Positions 6,179 to 12,835 of a DNA stretch of 12,835 bases are shown in pieces. Positions within the stretch are counted from its first letter, which is position 1, and each line of letters begins with the position of its first letter. The stretch covers positions 1 through 12,835 of the forward strand of contig MFQB01000006.1 of the NCBI GenBank assembly GCA_001784275.1. Reading direction: 5' to 3'. The notes below the pieces were generated by a model, which was given only the letters and a program-made list of their open reading frames with translations, had not been told where the DNA came from and did no database searches. The stretch comes from Candidatus Magasanikbacteria bacterium RIFCSPHIGHO2_02_FULL_47_14. Lineage in GTDB: Bacteria > Patescibacteriota > Patescibacteriia > Magasanikbacterales > UBA922. The position numbers and the translations under genes are program-made.

Positions 6179-6206
6179 AGTATATCACAGGGCTTCTAGG
6201 GCGCAA
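6179..6206 (-). promoter_or_regulatory. Upstream candidate promoter of nrdAB
   Basis: On the minus strand TTGCGC (6201-6206), a 16-base spacer and TATACT (6179-6184) preceded by TGA (extended -10). A start near 6172 would put both NrdR boxes in the early transcribed region. The -10 is strong and the -35 is moderate. Confidence 0.5.
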
Positions 6207-6278
6207 AATAGTGGGAAGCAGAGATATTCTTTGCTTAACAAAAACAAAAAGTCCGACGTTATTTTCGATCTAAAAAAG

Positions 6279-6287
6279 TTATCCACA
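6279..6287 (+). promoter_or_regulatory. Perfect DnaA-box 9-mer (TTATCCACA)
   Basis: TTATCCACA matches the consensus DnaA box exactly. It is a single copy in the region between nrdA and ruvB. I saw no second copy nearby, so it is not an origin by itself. DnaA is known to act at the E. coli nrd promoter, so a regulatory role is possible, but one 9-mer may occur by chance. Confidence 0.4.
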
Positions 6288-6311
6288 ATCTCAAATCGCA
6301 TAAAACACTTC

Positions 6312-6340
6312 TTGAGAAAAACACCCTTGCATGCTACGAT
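6312..6340 (+). promoter_or_regulatory. Promoter of the ruvB-led operon, nearly leaderless
   Basis: TTGAGA (6312-6317), a 17-base spacer and TACGAT (6335-6340), embedded in CATGCTAC as in the uppS promoter. A start six to seven bases past the -10 lies near 6347, only about four bases before the ATG at 6351. No SD could fit. This also supports the downstream ATG over the longer reading frame that starts at 6120. Confidence 0.72.
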
Positions 6341-6350
6341 AGCGCTACCT

Positions 6351-7358
6351 ATGACTGAGACGAGAACCGTAACTCCAAAGGCCCAACCTGAAGAGGTCGA
6401 TATTGAAATAACTCTTCGACCAAAAACACTCGCACAGTTTATCGGACAGGCGCACATCAAGGAGCCGCTATCCATCTCCATTGAAGCGGCAAAACGACGC
6501 GCCGAACCCATTGAGCATGTGCTGTTATATGGAAACCCGGGGCTTGGCAAAACTACTCTTGCCTCTATCATTGCACGAGAGATGGGGGGAAACCTCAAGA
6601 TGACTGCCGGACCGGCTTTGGAACGAGTGGGCGACCTGGCCGCTATTCTCTCCAACCTCTCAGCAGGCGACGTCCTGTTTATTGATGAAATTCACCGGAT
6701 CAATAAGACCATAGAAGAGGTTCTGTATACTGCTATGGAGGACTTTGCCATTGATATTATTGTTGGGAAAGGCCCGGCAGCGCGGACCTTGCGCATGCCT
6801 GTGGAAAAATTTACCTTGATCGGCGCCACAACCCGTTTGAATCTTCTCTCCAGTCCGCTGCGAGACCGCTTTGGTCATGTCTATCATCTGAACTTTTACG
6901 AACCAGAGGACATTGAGACTATTGTCACAAGAAATGCAGAAATTTTAAGCATACCGATTGACAAAGATGCAGCAGCGCTCATTAGCACCCGAGCGCGACG
7001 CACACCGCGCGTAGCCAATCGCCTATTGAAGCGGGTCCGTGACTTCGCAGAGGTTCGTCACAACGGCGGAGTCTCTGCGGCCGTAGCGAACGATGCCCTC
7101 ACCATGTTATATATCGACCACTATGGGTTAGACAGTGTCGATCGAAAAATTCTGGAAACCATTATTGATAAGTTTAGCGGAGGTCCGGTTGGCCTCAACA
7201 CACTTGCAGCAGCAGTGGCCGAAGAGATGGACACCATCGAAACCATCTACGAACCGTACTTGCTTCAAATTGGTATGCTGGAACGCACACCGCGCGGAAG
7301 AAAAACCACCACACTCGCCTACTCGCACCTACAAAAAAAACAGCACGCATTACTTTGA
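6351..7358 (+). CDS. ruvB: Holliday junction branch-migration ATPase RuvB
   Basis: AAA+ motor of the RuvABC complex; a hexameric ring drives branch migration of recombination intermediates. From the ATG at 6351 the protein is 335 aa, the family's usual size. The same frame is open back to 6120, but that part has no RuvB homology and crosses the promoter. Seen in order: Walker A GNPGLGKTT (61-69), Walker B VLFIDE (108-113) with H115, the GKGPAART segment (139-146), sensor 1 in GATTR (158-162), LRDRFG arginine-finger region (170-175), sensor 2 TPRVANRLLKRVRDFA (218-233), and the C-terminal winged-helix part YEPYLLQIGMLERTPRGR (300-317). Walker A has N62 where Pro is usual. It begins a compact plus-strand operon; the next gene starts one base after its TGA. 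ruvA and ruvC are not in the window. Confidence 0.97.
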   Translation: MTETRTVTPKAQPEEVDIEITLRPKTLAQFIGQAHIKEPLSISIEAAKRRAEPIEHVLLYGNPGLGKTTLASIIAREMGGNLKMTAGPALERVGDLAAILSNLSAGDVLFIDEIHRINKTIEEVLYTAMEDFAIDIIVGKGPAARTLRMPVEKFTLIGATTRLNLLSSPLRDRFGHVYHLNFYEPEDIETIVTRNAEILSIPIDKDAAALISTRARRTPRVANRLLKRVRDFAEVRHNGGVSAAVANDALTMLYIDHYGLDSVDRKILETIIDKFSGGPVGLNTLAAAVAEEMDTIETIYEPYLLQIGMLERTPRGRKTTTLAYSHLQKKQHALL

Positions 7359-7359
7359 T

Positions 7360-7635
7360 ATGATCTCGATCCCTCTCTACGTATTTTTTATCCTCTATCT
7401 TCTTTTGGCGGCAGTGTTTACTATCTTTCTTCTTATTAACTTCTTCCATCTGGTTGGCACAGCCTCTCTCACGCTCACAAGCTTTGTAATCACTGTTTTC
7501 GTGTTAGGCAGCGCAACATTAGTCTTGTTTGGTACATTTATATTGCTTCAAGGTGTTGGCGTCGACTGGCGTGCACCGCTTACTCTGTTTAACTTCGAGT
7601 GGATCCTCAACCTCTTTCGTCAAACCGGATTTTAG
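7360..7635 (+). CDS. Small membrane protein of unknown function (91 aa)
   Basis: A 91-residue protein starting MISIPLYVFFILYLLLAAVF. It has two strong hydrophobic blocks (about residues 3-27 and 37-63) and then an amphipathic tail with WRAPLTLFNFEWILNLFRQ. It starts one base after the ruvB stop (TGA-T-ATG) without an SD, so translation is probably coupled. The PH-domain gene begins two bases after its stop. No family is recognised. Its tight position between ruvB and a membrane-anchored PH-domain protein suggests an accessory membrane role, but this is inference from position only. Confidence 0.8.
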   Translation: MISIPLYVFFILYLLLAAVFTIFLLINFFHLVGTASLTLTSFVITVFVLGSATLVLFGTFILLQGVGVDWRAPLTLFNFEWILNLFRQTGF

Positions 7636-7637
7636 CT

Positions 7638-8195
7638 ATGCATGTCTCTTACCTCATTAAACAAAAATCATACGAACGAGTCGTTCATATTTTGCGTCGG
7701 CATCCCGTAACATTTTTACCAAAAGTACTGTTTTTTATTCTCCTGATTCTTGTTCCCATTGCGATTTTCTTGTTATTTAAAAATCTTTTTCCCTTATTTA
7801 TCGAAAAAGAGATGATACAGGTGCTCGGCATTTTGCTCGGGAGTCTCTACTATTTTGGTATTTTGCTATTTTTCTATACTGAGTTCGTGATTTTTTACTT
7901 GGACATGTGGGTTGTGACCAATGACCGAATCATCGACATTGAGCAATTCGGGCTATTTTCCCGTACCATCTCTGAATTGGACCTCTTTCGTATCCAAGAT
8001 GTAACGACCGATGTCCATGGCATATTCCCAACGCTGCTTCACTACGGAACGGTCACGGTAAAAACCGCTTCAGACAATATTAATATCGTTTTTCACGACG
8101 TTCCTCAACCAAACAAAATCCGCGAAGAGCTGATTCAGCTCTCACACGAGGACCGAAAGTATCACTATAATCTCGACCAAAAAACTGACTCCTAA
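7638..8195 (+). CDS. Bacterial PH-domain (DUF304/bPH_2-like) membrane protein
   Basis: 185 aa from the ATG at 7638. The reading frame extends 13 codons further upstream, to an ATG at 7599 inside the preceding gene, but 7638 lies just two bases after that gene's stop and keeps the operon spacing. A short basic N-terminus (YERVVHILRRHP) precedes two transmembrane segments (about 24-44 and 54-80). The soluble part has MWVVTNDRIIDIEQFGLF, then DLFRIQDVTTDVHG and LLHYGTVTVKTAS, the signature order of bacterial PH domains of the YdbS/YdbT type. Such proteins are common in CPR genomes, and their ligand is generally unknown. The cytoplasmic face of the membrane is likely. There is no SD and T precedes the ATG. 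Confidence 0.82.
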   Translation: MHVSYLIKQKSYERVVHILRRHPVTFLPKVLFFILLILVPIAIFLLFKNLFPLFIEKEMIQVLGILLGSLYYFGILLFFYTEFVIFYLDMWVVTNDRIIDIEQFGLFSRTISELDLFRIQDVTTDVHGIFPTLLHYGTVTVKTASDNINIVFHDVPQPNKIREELIQLSHEDRKYHYNLDQKTDS

Positions 8196-8196
8196 T

Positions 8197-8493
8197 ATGG
8201 TGGACTGGTTTCTCAATCTGTCTTTTTTCTTCGAATGCTTGCTCCTGTATGGTGTTGGCATTAACCTTCTTACATTTTTTTACTTTGGTTTTGACAAGAT
8301 GCGAGCGCAGCTTCCGGGACGACGTCGAGTGAGCGAAAATACTTTGTGGCTCTTGACGGCAATTGGTGGATCCATTGGCGCTGCAGCCGGCATGCATTAT
8401 TTCCGTCACAAAACACAGAAGACGAATTTTCAAGCTGGTCTGGCTGCAATTTTTGCCGTGCAAATTATCTTGGTGTACTTCCTACTTTCTTAA
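8197..8493 (+). CDS. DUF1294-family small membrane protein
   Basis: 98 aa, with a transmembrane helix near residues 4-30, a basic cytoplasmic loop with FDKMRAQLPGRRRVSENTLW (about 32-51), a second helix with LLTAIGGSIGAAAGMHYF, then RHKTQKTNF and a last helix. The Y/F-x-x-DK, R-x-x-E, GGSxG and RHKT-K motifs are those I associate with DUF1294. Its biochemical role is not known. The start codon follows the preceding TAA as TAA-T-ATG, with no SD. It sits within the run of four small membrane proteins between ruvB and the proline genes. Confidence 0.8.
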   Translation: MVDWFLNLSFFFECLLLYGVGINLLTFFYFGFDKMRAQLPGRRRVSENTLWLLTAIGGSIGAAAGMHYFRHKTQKTNFQAGLAAIFAVQIILVYFLLS

Positions 8494-8502
8494 TTTGACT
8501 CT

Positions 8503-8835
8503 ATGGATATAGTATTAAAAAGTTTGGCTTCGGCAGTGGTGACTGCGATTATTCTGGTCGTGGCAAAATTTTCAGGACCCAAGATGGCCGGGGCGCTTGG
8601 CGGCATACCAATTATTTTTGTCGTTTCATATATTTTTCTCACCATGCAGGACCGATCCGGAGCACGACAATTTTTAGTGGGGGGGGTATATGGCGCTATT
8701 GCCGCAGTTTTCTTCAGTGTACTATTGATCTGGCTCAATGTGCATTTTTTAAAAACACACTGGATCAACCTGGTCGTGGCGTATATCGCCTGTTTTCTTC
8801 TGGCGTTTATCTTAGCTTCGGTTGGGAAAAAATAA
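8503..8835 (+). CDS. Small four-helix membrane protein, DUF3147/GlpM-like
   Basis: 110 aa, almost entirely hydrophobic, with helices near 5-23, 33-47, 58-82 and 88-107. The pattern LASAVVTAIILVVAKFSGPK then GALGGIPIIFVVSYIF, with the length, resembles DUF3147 and E. coli GlpM (109 aa). This is a similarity judged by eye and could be wrong. The function of that family is poorly known. It starts nine bases after the DUF1294 stop; proB begins three bases after its own stop. Proximity to the proline genes does not by itself indicate a transport role. Confidence 0.68.
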   Translation: MDIVLKSLASAVVTAIILVVAKFSGPKMAGALGGIPIIFVVSYIFLTMQDRSGARQFLVGGVYGAIAAVFFSVLLIWLNVHFLKTHWINLVVAYIACFLLAFILASVGKK

Positions 8836-8838
8836 AAT

Positions 8839-9915
8839 ATGCCCCGCGAACGTATCGTCATCAAAATCGGAACCAACGTGATCACCAAAGATACCGGTCT
8901 TCTTGATATAGACCACATGCGTCATATTGTCGCGGATATTGCGACTGTCATCCGCGGTGGTGCTGAGGTTATCCTGGTTTCTTCTGGTGCCATGGGAGCC
9001 GGGCGAGGCATTGTTGCGCTTGACGAAAAGGAAGATCCGGTTGTCCGTCGCCAAACACTGGCTGCGGTCGGGCAGGTTGCCCTCATGGGTACGTACGCTT
9101 CTCTGTTCAGGCCCCACGCCATCGTTCCGGCACAAGTCCTGGCCACCAAAGAAGACTTTCGCGACCGGACCCATTACATGAACATGAAAAACTGTTTTTC
9201 TTCCCTCTTGCGACAGGGGGTAATCCCCATCGTGAATGAAAACGACGTGGTCTCTGTTACAGAATTGATGTTTACAGAAAACGACGAGCTTGCAGGGCTA
9301 GTGTCATCGATGATGAATGCAGAGCGTCTGATTATCCTGACCAGCGTAGATGGCGTCTATAGTGGCGACCCGGAAAGTCCGGACGCACACATTATTGAAA
9401 CCATTGCTCCACAGGATATATCGTGGCAAAAAAGTATTGCTCCCACCAAATCGTCATTTGGTCGTGGTGGCATGAAGACCAAATGTGCAGTCGCACAAAA
9501 ACTTGCAACGCTCGGCATTCGCACGCACGTGGTCAATGGGGAAAAGCAGCATGCGATTCGTGAGGTGGTTGCTGGAAAAAATATTGGTACGACATTTCTT
9601 CCTGAAAGGCAACGATCAAATATTAAAAAAAGGATTGCCTATGCCTACGGGCAAGAAAAAGGAACCGTGTATATTAAAAAAGATGCTCGAGAAATTTTAA
9701 CCTCCAAACAAAAAACATGCAGCTTGCTGCCGGTTGGGATCACCAAAATCGAAGGCGCATTTGAAAAAGGAGATATTATCCAAATTAAGGATGAAAAAAA
9801 CCAGCGACTAGGGCTAGGTGTTGCCGAATATCCGGCCGACACTGCCCGCAAGTACATCGGCGTGAAAGGAAAAAAACCCCTCGTACACTACGACTATCTC
9901 TACATAGAAAAATAA
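8839..9915 (+). CDS. proB: Glutamate 5-kinase with C-terminal PUA domain
   Basis: First step of proline synthesis: glutamate plus ATP gives gamma-glutamyl phosphate, which is passed to ProA. 358 aa, matching two-domain ProB of about 367. The amino-acid-kinase domain shows VIKIGTNV (7-14, K9), VSSGAMGAG (48-56), NEND (133-136) in the substrate region, FTENDELA (145-152) and GRGGMKTK (208-215). The PUA domain occupies about 273-355 (VLGVAEY-type ending). In proteobacteria proline feedback acts on the kinase, so the enzyme may be proline-regulated, but this is not visible here. The start is an ATG at 8839 preceded by T with no SD. proC follows after one base. Confidence 0.97.
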   Translation: MPRERIVIKIGTNVITKDTGLLDIDHMRHIVADIATVIRGGAEVILVSSGAMGAGRGIVALDEKEDPVVRRQTLAAVGQVALMGTYASLFRPHAIVPAQVLATKEDFRDRTHYMNMKNCFSSLLRQGVIPIVNENDVVSVTELMFTENDELAGLVSSMMNAERLIILTSVDGVYSGDPESPDAHIIETIAPQDISWQKSIAPTKSSFGRGGMKTKCAVAQKLATLGIRTHVVNGEKQHAIREVVAGKNIGTTFLPERQRSNIKKRIAYAYGQEKGTVYIKKDAREILTSKQKTCSLLPVGITKIEGAFEKGDIIQIKDEKNQRLGLGVAEYPADTARKYIGVKGKKPLVHYDYLYIEK

Positions 9916-9916
9916 T

Positions 9917-10687
9917 ATGAAAATTGGATTGATTGGGGCCGGAAACATGGGTGGTGCAATCTACCGCGCATTGGTACAAAAATTTTCTCCTGAAGATATT
10001 TTTGTGTGTGACCACAGTCAAGAAAAACTTGACGCACTTGGTGTGACACACGGCTTTACAAAAGTGACTGACATGCTCCCTCAGGTTGACGTGGTACTCC
10101 TTGGAGTAAAACCACAAACATTTGCAGAGATACACCTGGATCTTTCGGACAAATTAGTTATCTCGATTATGGCAGGCATTTCACTGGGAAGCATCGCTGC
10201 AAAAACGGGCGCAGCTCGCGTGGTTCGTTCGATGCCAAACTTGCCGGCACAAGTTGGACAAGGTCTTACTGGTTGGGTTGCAAATGAAAACGTTACTGGT
10301 CAAGAAAAAGATTTGGTTCAAGAGATATTTACCTCGTTTGGAAAAGAAATAGAGGTGAACGAAGAAGCAATGGTAGATGTTATAACAGCATTAAGTGGCT
10401 GCGGACCGGCATACTTTTTCTATCTTACAGAACTCTTGCAAGAAAAGGCCCTTACTCTGGGATTGTCTTCCGACCAAGCACGGATTATTGCAGAAACAAC
10501 TTTTGTTGGCGCCGCTCACCTCCTAGAAAAAAATACTAAAACCGCTAAAGAATGGCGCGAGGCGGTTTCTTCCAAAGGCGGCGTCACAGTGGCGGCACTC
10601 AGTCACTTACAAAAACAAAAATTCGACGTTATCTTTGACCAGGCTATAGACGCGGCTATCCGTCGTTCTCAAGAACTAAAACAATAA
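9917..10687 (+). CDS. proC: Pyrroline-5-carboxylate reductase
   Basis: Last step of proline synthesis: reduces pyrroline-5-carboxylate with NAD(P)H. 256 aa, close to the usual 260-270. The Rossmann motif GAGNMG (7-12) is at the N-terminus, VKP at 64-66, RVVRSMPNLPAQVGQG (101-116) matches the family's MPN segment, and the C-terminal dimerisation/substrate part has ALSGCGPAYFF (158-168) and SSKGGVT (218-224). The gap to proB is one base (TAA-T-ATG), and the gap to proA is also one base with the same junction. Such junctions without SD fit re-initiation by the terminating ribosome. Confidence 0.96.
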   Translation: MKIGLIGAGNMGGAIYRALVQKFSPEDIFVCDHSQEKLDALGVTHGFTKVTDMLPQVDVVLLGVKPQTFAEIHLDLSDKLVISIMAGISLGSIAAKTGAARVVRSMPNLPAQVGQGLTGWVANENVTGQEKDLVQEIFTSFGKEIEVNEEAMVDVITALSGCGPAYFFYLTELLQEKALTLGLSSDQARIIAETTFVGAAHLLEKNTKTAKEWREAVSSKGGVTVAALSHLQKQKFDVIFDQAIDAAIRRSQELKQ

Positions 10688-10688
10688 T

Positions 10689-11939
10689 ATGGACGTACTT
10701 GATATATTGCTTACAAACGCAAAAAGCGCGACCACTGATTTATTGGATATTTCAGAGGAGACTATCAACCGTGTCTTGTCAGACATTGCTGGTGCGATAG
10801 AAGAAAACACAGAAACAATTTTGGAGGCGAACAAGCTCGACCTTTCAAAAAAACCTCCCGACGACCCAACCTATGACCGCCTGATGCTTACACCGGATCG
10901 TTTGAAGGTGATTGCAAATGACATGCGTGCGGTTGTAAAGTTTCCCTCTCCGGTTGGCAACATATTAGAAGAGCGACCCATTGCAGACGACCTACGTCTC
11001 CAAAAAATCTCTGTGCCACTTGGTGTGATCGGCGTTATCTACGAAGCGCGCCCAAACGTCACCTTTGATGTTTTTGCACTGTGTTTTAAATCTCGGAACG
11101 TGTGTGTACTAAAAGGTGGCAGTGATGCGCAAGCCTCAAATCAAGCTCTGGTGGAACTCATCCACGAGGTACTTAAAAAATATCAGATACCGACGTCCGT
11201 TGTAACATTACTTCCCAACGACAAACACCTGGTGGAAAAGATGTTACAAGCGGTAGGCCATATTGATGTTGTGATCCCGCGTGGCAGCCAGCAGTTAATT
11301 AACTTTGTACGTGAGCATGCACGAGTTCCGGTGATTGAAACCGGAGCAGGAATCGTGCACACATTTGTGGATGAAACCGCAGATGTGGCGATGGCAACAC
11401 AGATTATTTTCAACGCCAAAACTCGCCGACCAAGTGTATGCAACGCGTTAGATACTCTCTTAGTACATGAAAAACAACTAGAAAATTTGGCGCGGATCGT
11501 TGAACCTTTAGTAGACAAAAAGGTAGAGATACTTGCTGACGAGCAATCGTATGAAATGCTCTCAAATACGTATCCTGAGGCGCTCCTCCACCATGCAACA
11601 GAAGAACACTTTGGCACAGAGTTCTTGTCACTGAAGATGTCAGTAAAAACCGTGGCTAACTTTGAAGACGCCCTGGTACACATTGCAACCCATAGTTCAA
11701 AACATAGCGAAGCAATTATCTCGAAAGACGAAAAAAATATCTCAGAATTTTTACGACGAGTAGACGCAGCGGCAGTCTACGCCAACACCTCAACCACCTA
11801 CACTGACGGCGCACAGTTTGGTCTTGGCGCAGAAATTGGTATCAGCACACAAAAACTTCATGCGCGCGGGCCGATGGGGCTGAAAGAGCTAACAAGTTAC
11901 AAGTATGTTATTAAAGGTGCAGGTCAAATAAGAAGTTAA
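10689..11939 (+). CDS. proA: Gamma-glutamyl phosphate reductase
   Basis: Second step of proline synthesis: NADPH-dependent reduction of gamma-glutamyl phosphate to glutamate semialdehyde. 416 aa, the same as E. coli ProA (417). The NAD(P)-binding half has VPLGVIGVIYEARPNVTFDV (109-128). The catalytic cysteine is C251 in NAKTRRPSVCNALDT. IPRGSQQL (196-203) and GIVHTFVDE (221-229) correspond to family blocks, with Ser and Val replacing residues that are Gly and Cys in E. coli. The C-terminal part AQFGLGAEIGISTQKLHARGPMGLKELT is highly typical. It completes proB-proC-proA in pathway-unordered but contiguous form. The next gene starts 11 bases later. Confidence 0.97.
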   Translation: MDVLDILLTNAKSATTDLLDISEETINRVLSDIAGAIEENTETILEANKLDLSKKPPDDPTYDRLMLTPDRLKVIANDMRAVVKFPSPVGNILEERPIADDLRLQKISVPLGVIGVIYEARPNVTFDVFALCFKSRNVCVLKGGSDAQASNQALVELIHEVLKKYQIPTSVVTLLPNDKHLVEKMLQAVGHIDVVIPRGSQQLINFVREHARVPVIETGAGIVHTFVDETADVAMATQIIFNAKTRRPSVCNALDTLLVHEKQLENLARIVEPLVDKKVEILADEQSYEMLSNTYPEALLHHATEEHFGTEFLSLKMSVKTVANFEDALVHIATHSSKHSEAIISKDEKNISEFLRRVDAAAVYANTSTTYTDGAQFGLGAEIGISTQKLHARGPMGLKELTSYKYVIKGAGQIRS

Positions 11940-11950
11940 TATTCTTTTGT

Positions 11951-12823
11951 ATGTCAGAAAGACAACCGGGACCAGTTGAAAATCCGGCAGTTCAAAAAGA
12001 GCGGGAATTAGAATGGCGACGCAGAACCATCGAATTAAATCAAAAAGAATATGATGCTCTTGTGGTTGCTGTTCAAAAGTTCTTAAGTACGGGTGAGCCG
12101 CTAAGCCTAGAGGTGCTTGACCGGGGAGCCGCTGCCTCACGTTTTTTGGAATATAATGATGAACAAGGCCACTTTAGTTTTGACGATTCAGAATATAAAG
12201 AAAAAAAGAGGCTTGGGCTGTATGGGGATCGTGTTTCCACCCACATAGATCGTGTATCTCCAAAATTCGCAGAAACTCTCAGACAGGCGACATATGGTGC
12301 TCGTTTTATGCGCGGATCACATGGAGACACATCTTTGACTGTTCCACTGGCGCTGCGCAGAGAAATGCAAGGAGCCGAAATCCAACAACTGCGTGATGTG
12401 GCTGAATTTTATAACAAACGTATTTTGGGAGACCCTCGCCAAAGTTATGAAGATCTTGACCCGGAAATTGAAAATCTAAGAAGTGCGGGCTGGGAAAGAA
12501 TCCGGGAAGTACAGAAAAAGGCTGATCCGTATATTTCAGCTGACACAGAAGTATCTACGCGGCATGTTGATGAGTACGAAAAAATACGCAGAGAATTTTT
12601 ACGAGCGGGAGACGACAAAAGAGTACACATGGTTGGTGTGCATGCACATGAAATGACAAGCCACATTCTTACAAAAACTCATGCGGACGAGTTTGCTGAA
12701 CGCCTTACTTATTTTCAAGAACACCCGGAAGAATCCGTTGACCTTGACAGACGAAACTCTTTTGTAAGGCTGGCTGGTGAGATAGACAAAGAGTGGGTGA
12801 AAGAGCACCCATATAGAGACTAA
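11951..12823 (+). CDS. Unrecognised soluble hypothetical protein (290 aa)
   Basis: A 290-residue, strongly charged protein with no signal peptide or membrane segment; a cytosolic location is inferred. The N-terminus is helix-rich (ELEWRRRTIELNQKEYDALV, about 20-39). TYGARFMRGSHGDTSLTVP (114-132) is a compact glycine-rich stretch. A histidine cluster, HMVGVHAHEMTSH (226-238), has HxH spacing that could bind metal, but nothing confirms it. I recognise no family; CPR-restricted conservation is a guess. It lies 11 bases after proA, has T before its ATG and no SD, and appears to be the last visible gene of the operon. Twelve bases remain after its TAA, too few to see a terminator. Confidence 0.85.
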   Translation: MSERQPGPVENPAVQKERELEWRRRTIELNQKEYDALVVAVQKFLSTGEPLSLEVLDRGAAASRFLEYNDEQGHFSFDDSEYKEKKRLGLYGDRVSTHIDRVSPKFAETLRQATYGARFMRGSHGDTSLTVPLALRREMQGAEIQQLRDVAEFYNKRILGDPRQSYEDLDPEIENLRSAGWERIREVQKKADPYISADTEVSTRHVDEYEKIRREFLRAGDDKRVHMVGVHAHEMTSHILTKTHADEFAERLTYFQEHPEESVDLDRRNSFVRLAGEIDKEWVKEHPYRD

Positions 12824-12835
12824 ATAAAACACCCC

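Noticed and set aside
6173..6190. CTGTG...CACAG dyad as a third NrdR box
   Set aside because: Symmetry is reversed relative to the NrdR consensus and it covers the -10 of the upstream promoter; few positions match.
6279..6287. Replication origin between nrdA and ruvB
   Set aside because: Only one DnaA box and no clear AT-rich unwinding repeats or dnaA/dnaN neighbours.
6120..6350. N-terminal extension of RuvB by 77 residues
   Set aside because: It has no RuvB similarity, crosses the NrdR box region and the ruvB promoter, and would make the protein far longer than the family.
6351..7358. Alternative genetic code (UGA read as Gly)
   Set aside because: TGA ends ruvB exactly at the family's normal C-terminus and is followed one base later by a new start.
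12794..12811. Hairpin TGGGTG/CACCCA as operon terminator
   Set aside because: It lies inside the coding end of the 290-aa gene and has no T-tract after it.
1..12835. CRISPR array, insertion sequence or transposase
   Set aside because: No regularly spaced repeats, no inverted-repeat-bounded transposase and no integrase frame were seen.

Overview
The window looks like a chromosomal segment of a Candidate Phyla Radiation (Patescibacteria-type) bacterium. This is an inference from very tight gene packing, AT-leaning small genes, nearly no Shine-Dalgarno (SD) sequences, GC-rich intergenic hairpins and a run of small membrane proteins joined to housekeeping genes. TGA is used as a stop (ruvB), so the UGA=Gly code of some CPR lineages does not apply. 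No lineage can be named without a marker-gene search.

Layout. Bases 1-713 (minus strand) hold a GC-rich two-gene unit: an 82-aa unknown protein followed by a four-helix membrane protein cut by the left edge, with its own promoter and SD sites. Next is tRNA-Leu(UAA) (787-869, minus) with its terminator, back to back with uppS (962-1657, plus). Bases 1656-2033 hold a second GC-rich minus-strand unit with one 90-aa protein, its own promoter, SD and terminator. A long symmetrical terminator and two small hairpin repeats follow. Bases 2161-6060 (minus) encode class I ribonucleotide reductase, nrdA then nrdB, preceded by a pair of NrdR-type boxes. From 6351 to 12823 (plus) runs one compact gene string: ruvB, a small membrane protein, a bacterial PH-domain membrane protein, a DUF1294 protein, a DUF3147/GlpM-like protein, proB, proC, proA and an unrecognised 290-aa soluble protein. 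Gaps are only 1 to 11 bases.

How the genes work together. nrdAB makes dNTPs and ruvB processes Holliday junctions, so the centre of the window is about DNA replication and repair; the perfect DnaA-box 9-mer at 6279-6287 lies between them. uppS makes the lipid carrier for cell-wall synthesis. proB, proC and proA together give the complete route from glutamate to proline, notable because organisms of this type often lack amino acid biosynthesis.

The most striking pattern is that two classes of gene coexist. All twelve host-type genes have no evident SD and have T immediately before the ATG, and uppS and ruvB appear to have almost no 5' leader. The three GC-rich minus-strand genes have strong SD sites and no T at -1; in the two of them that were counted, about 80% of codons end in G or C. 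These GC-rich units look like self-contained expression cassettes placed between host genes. Their origin and function are unknown.
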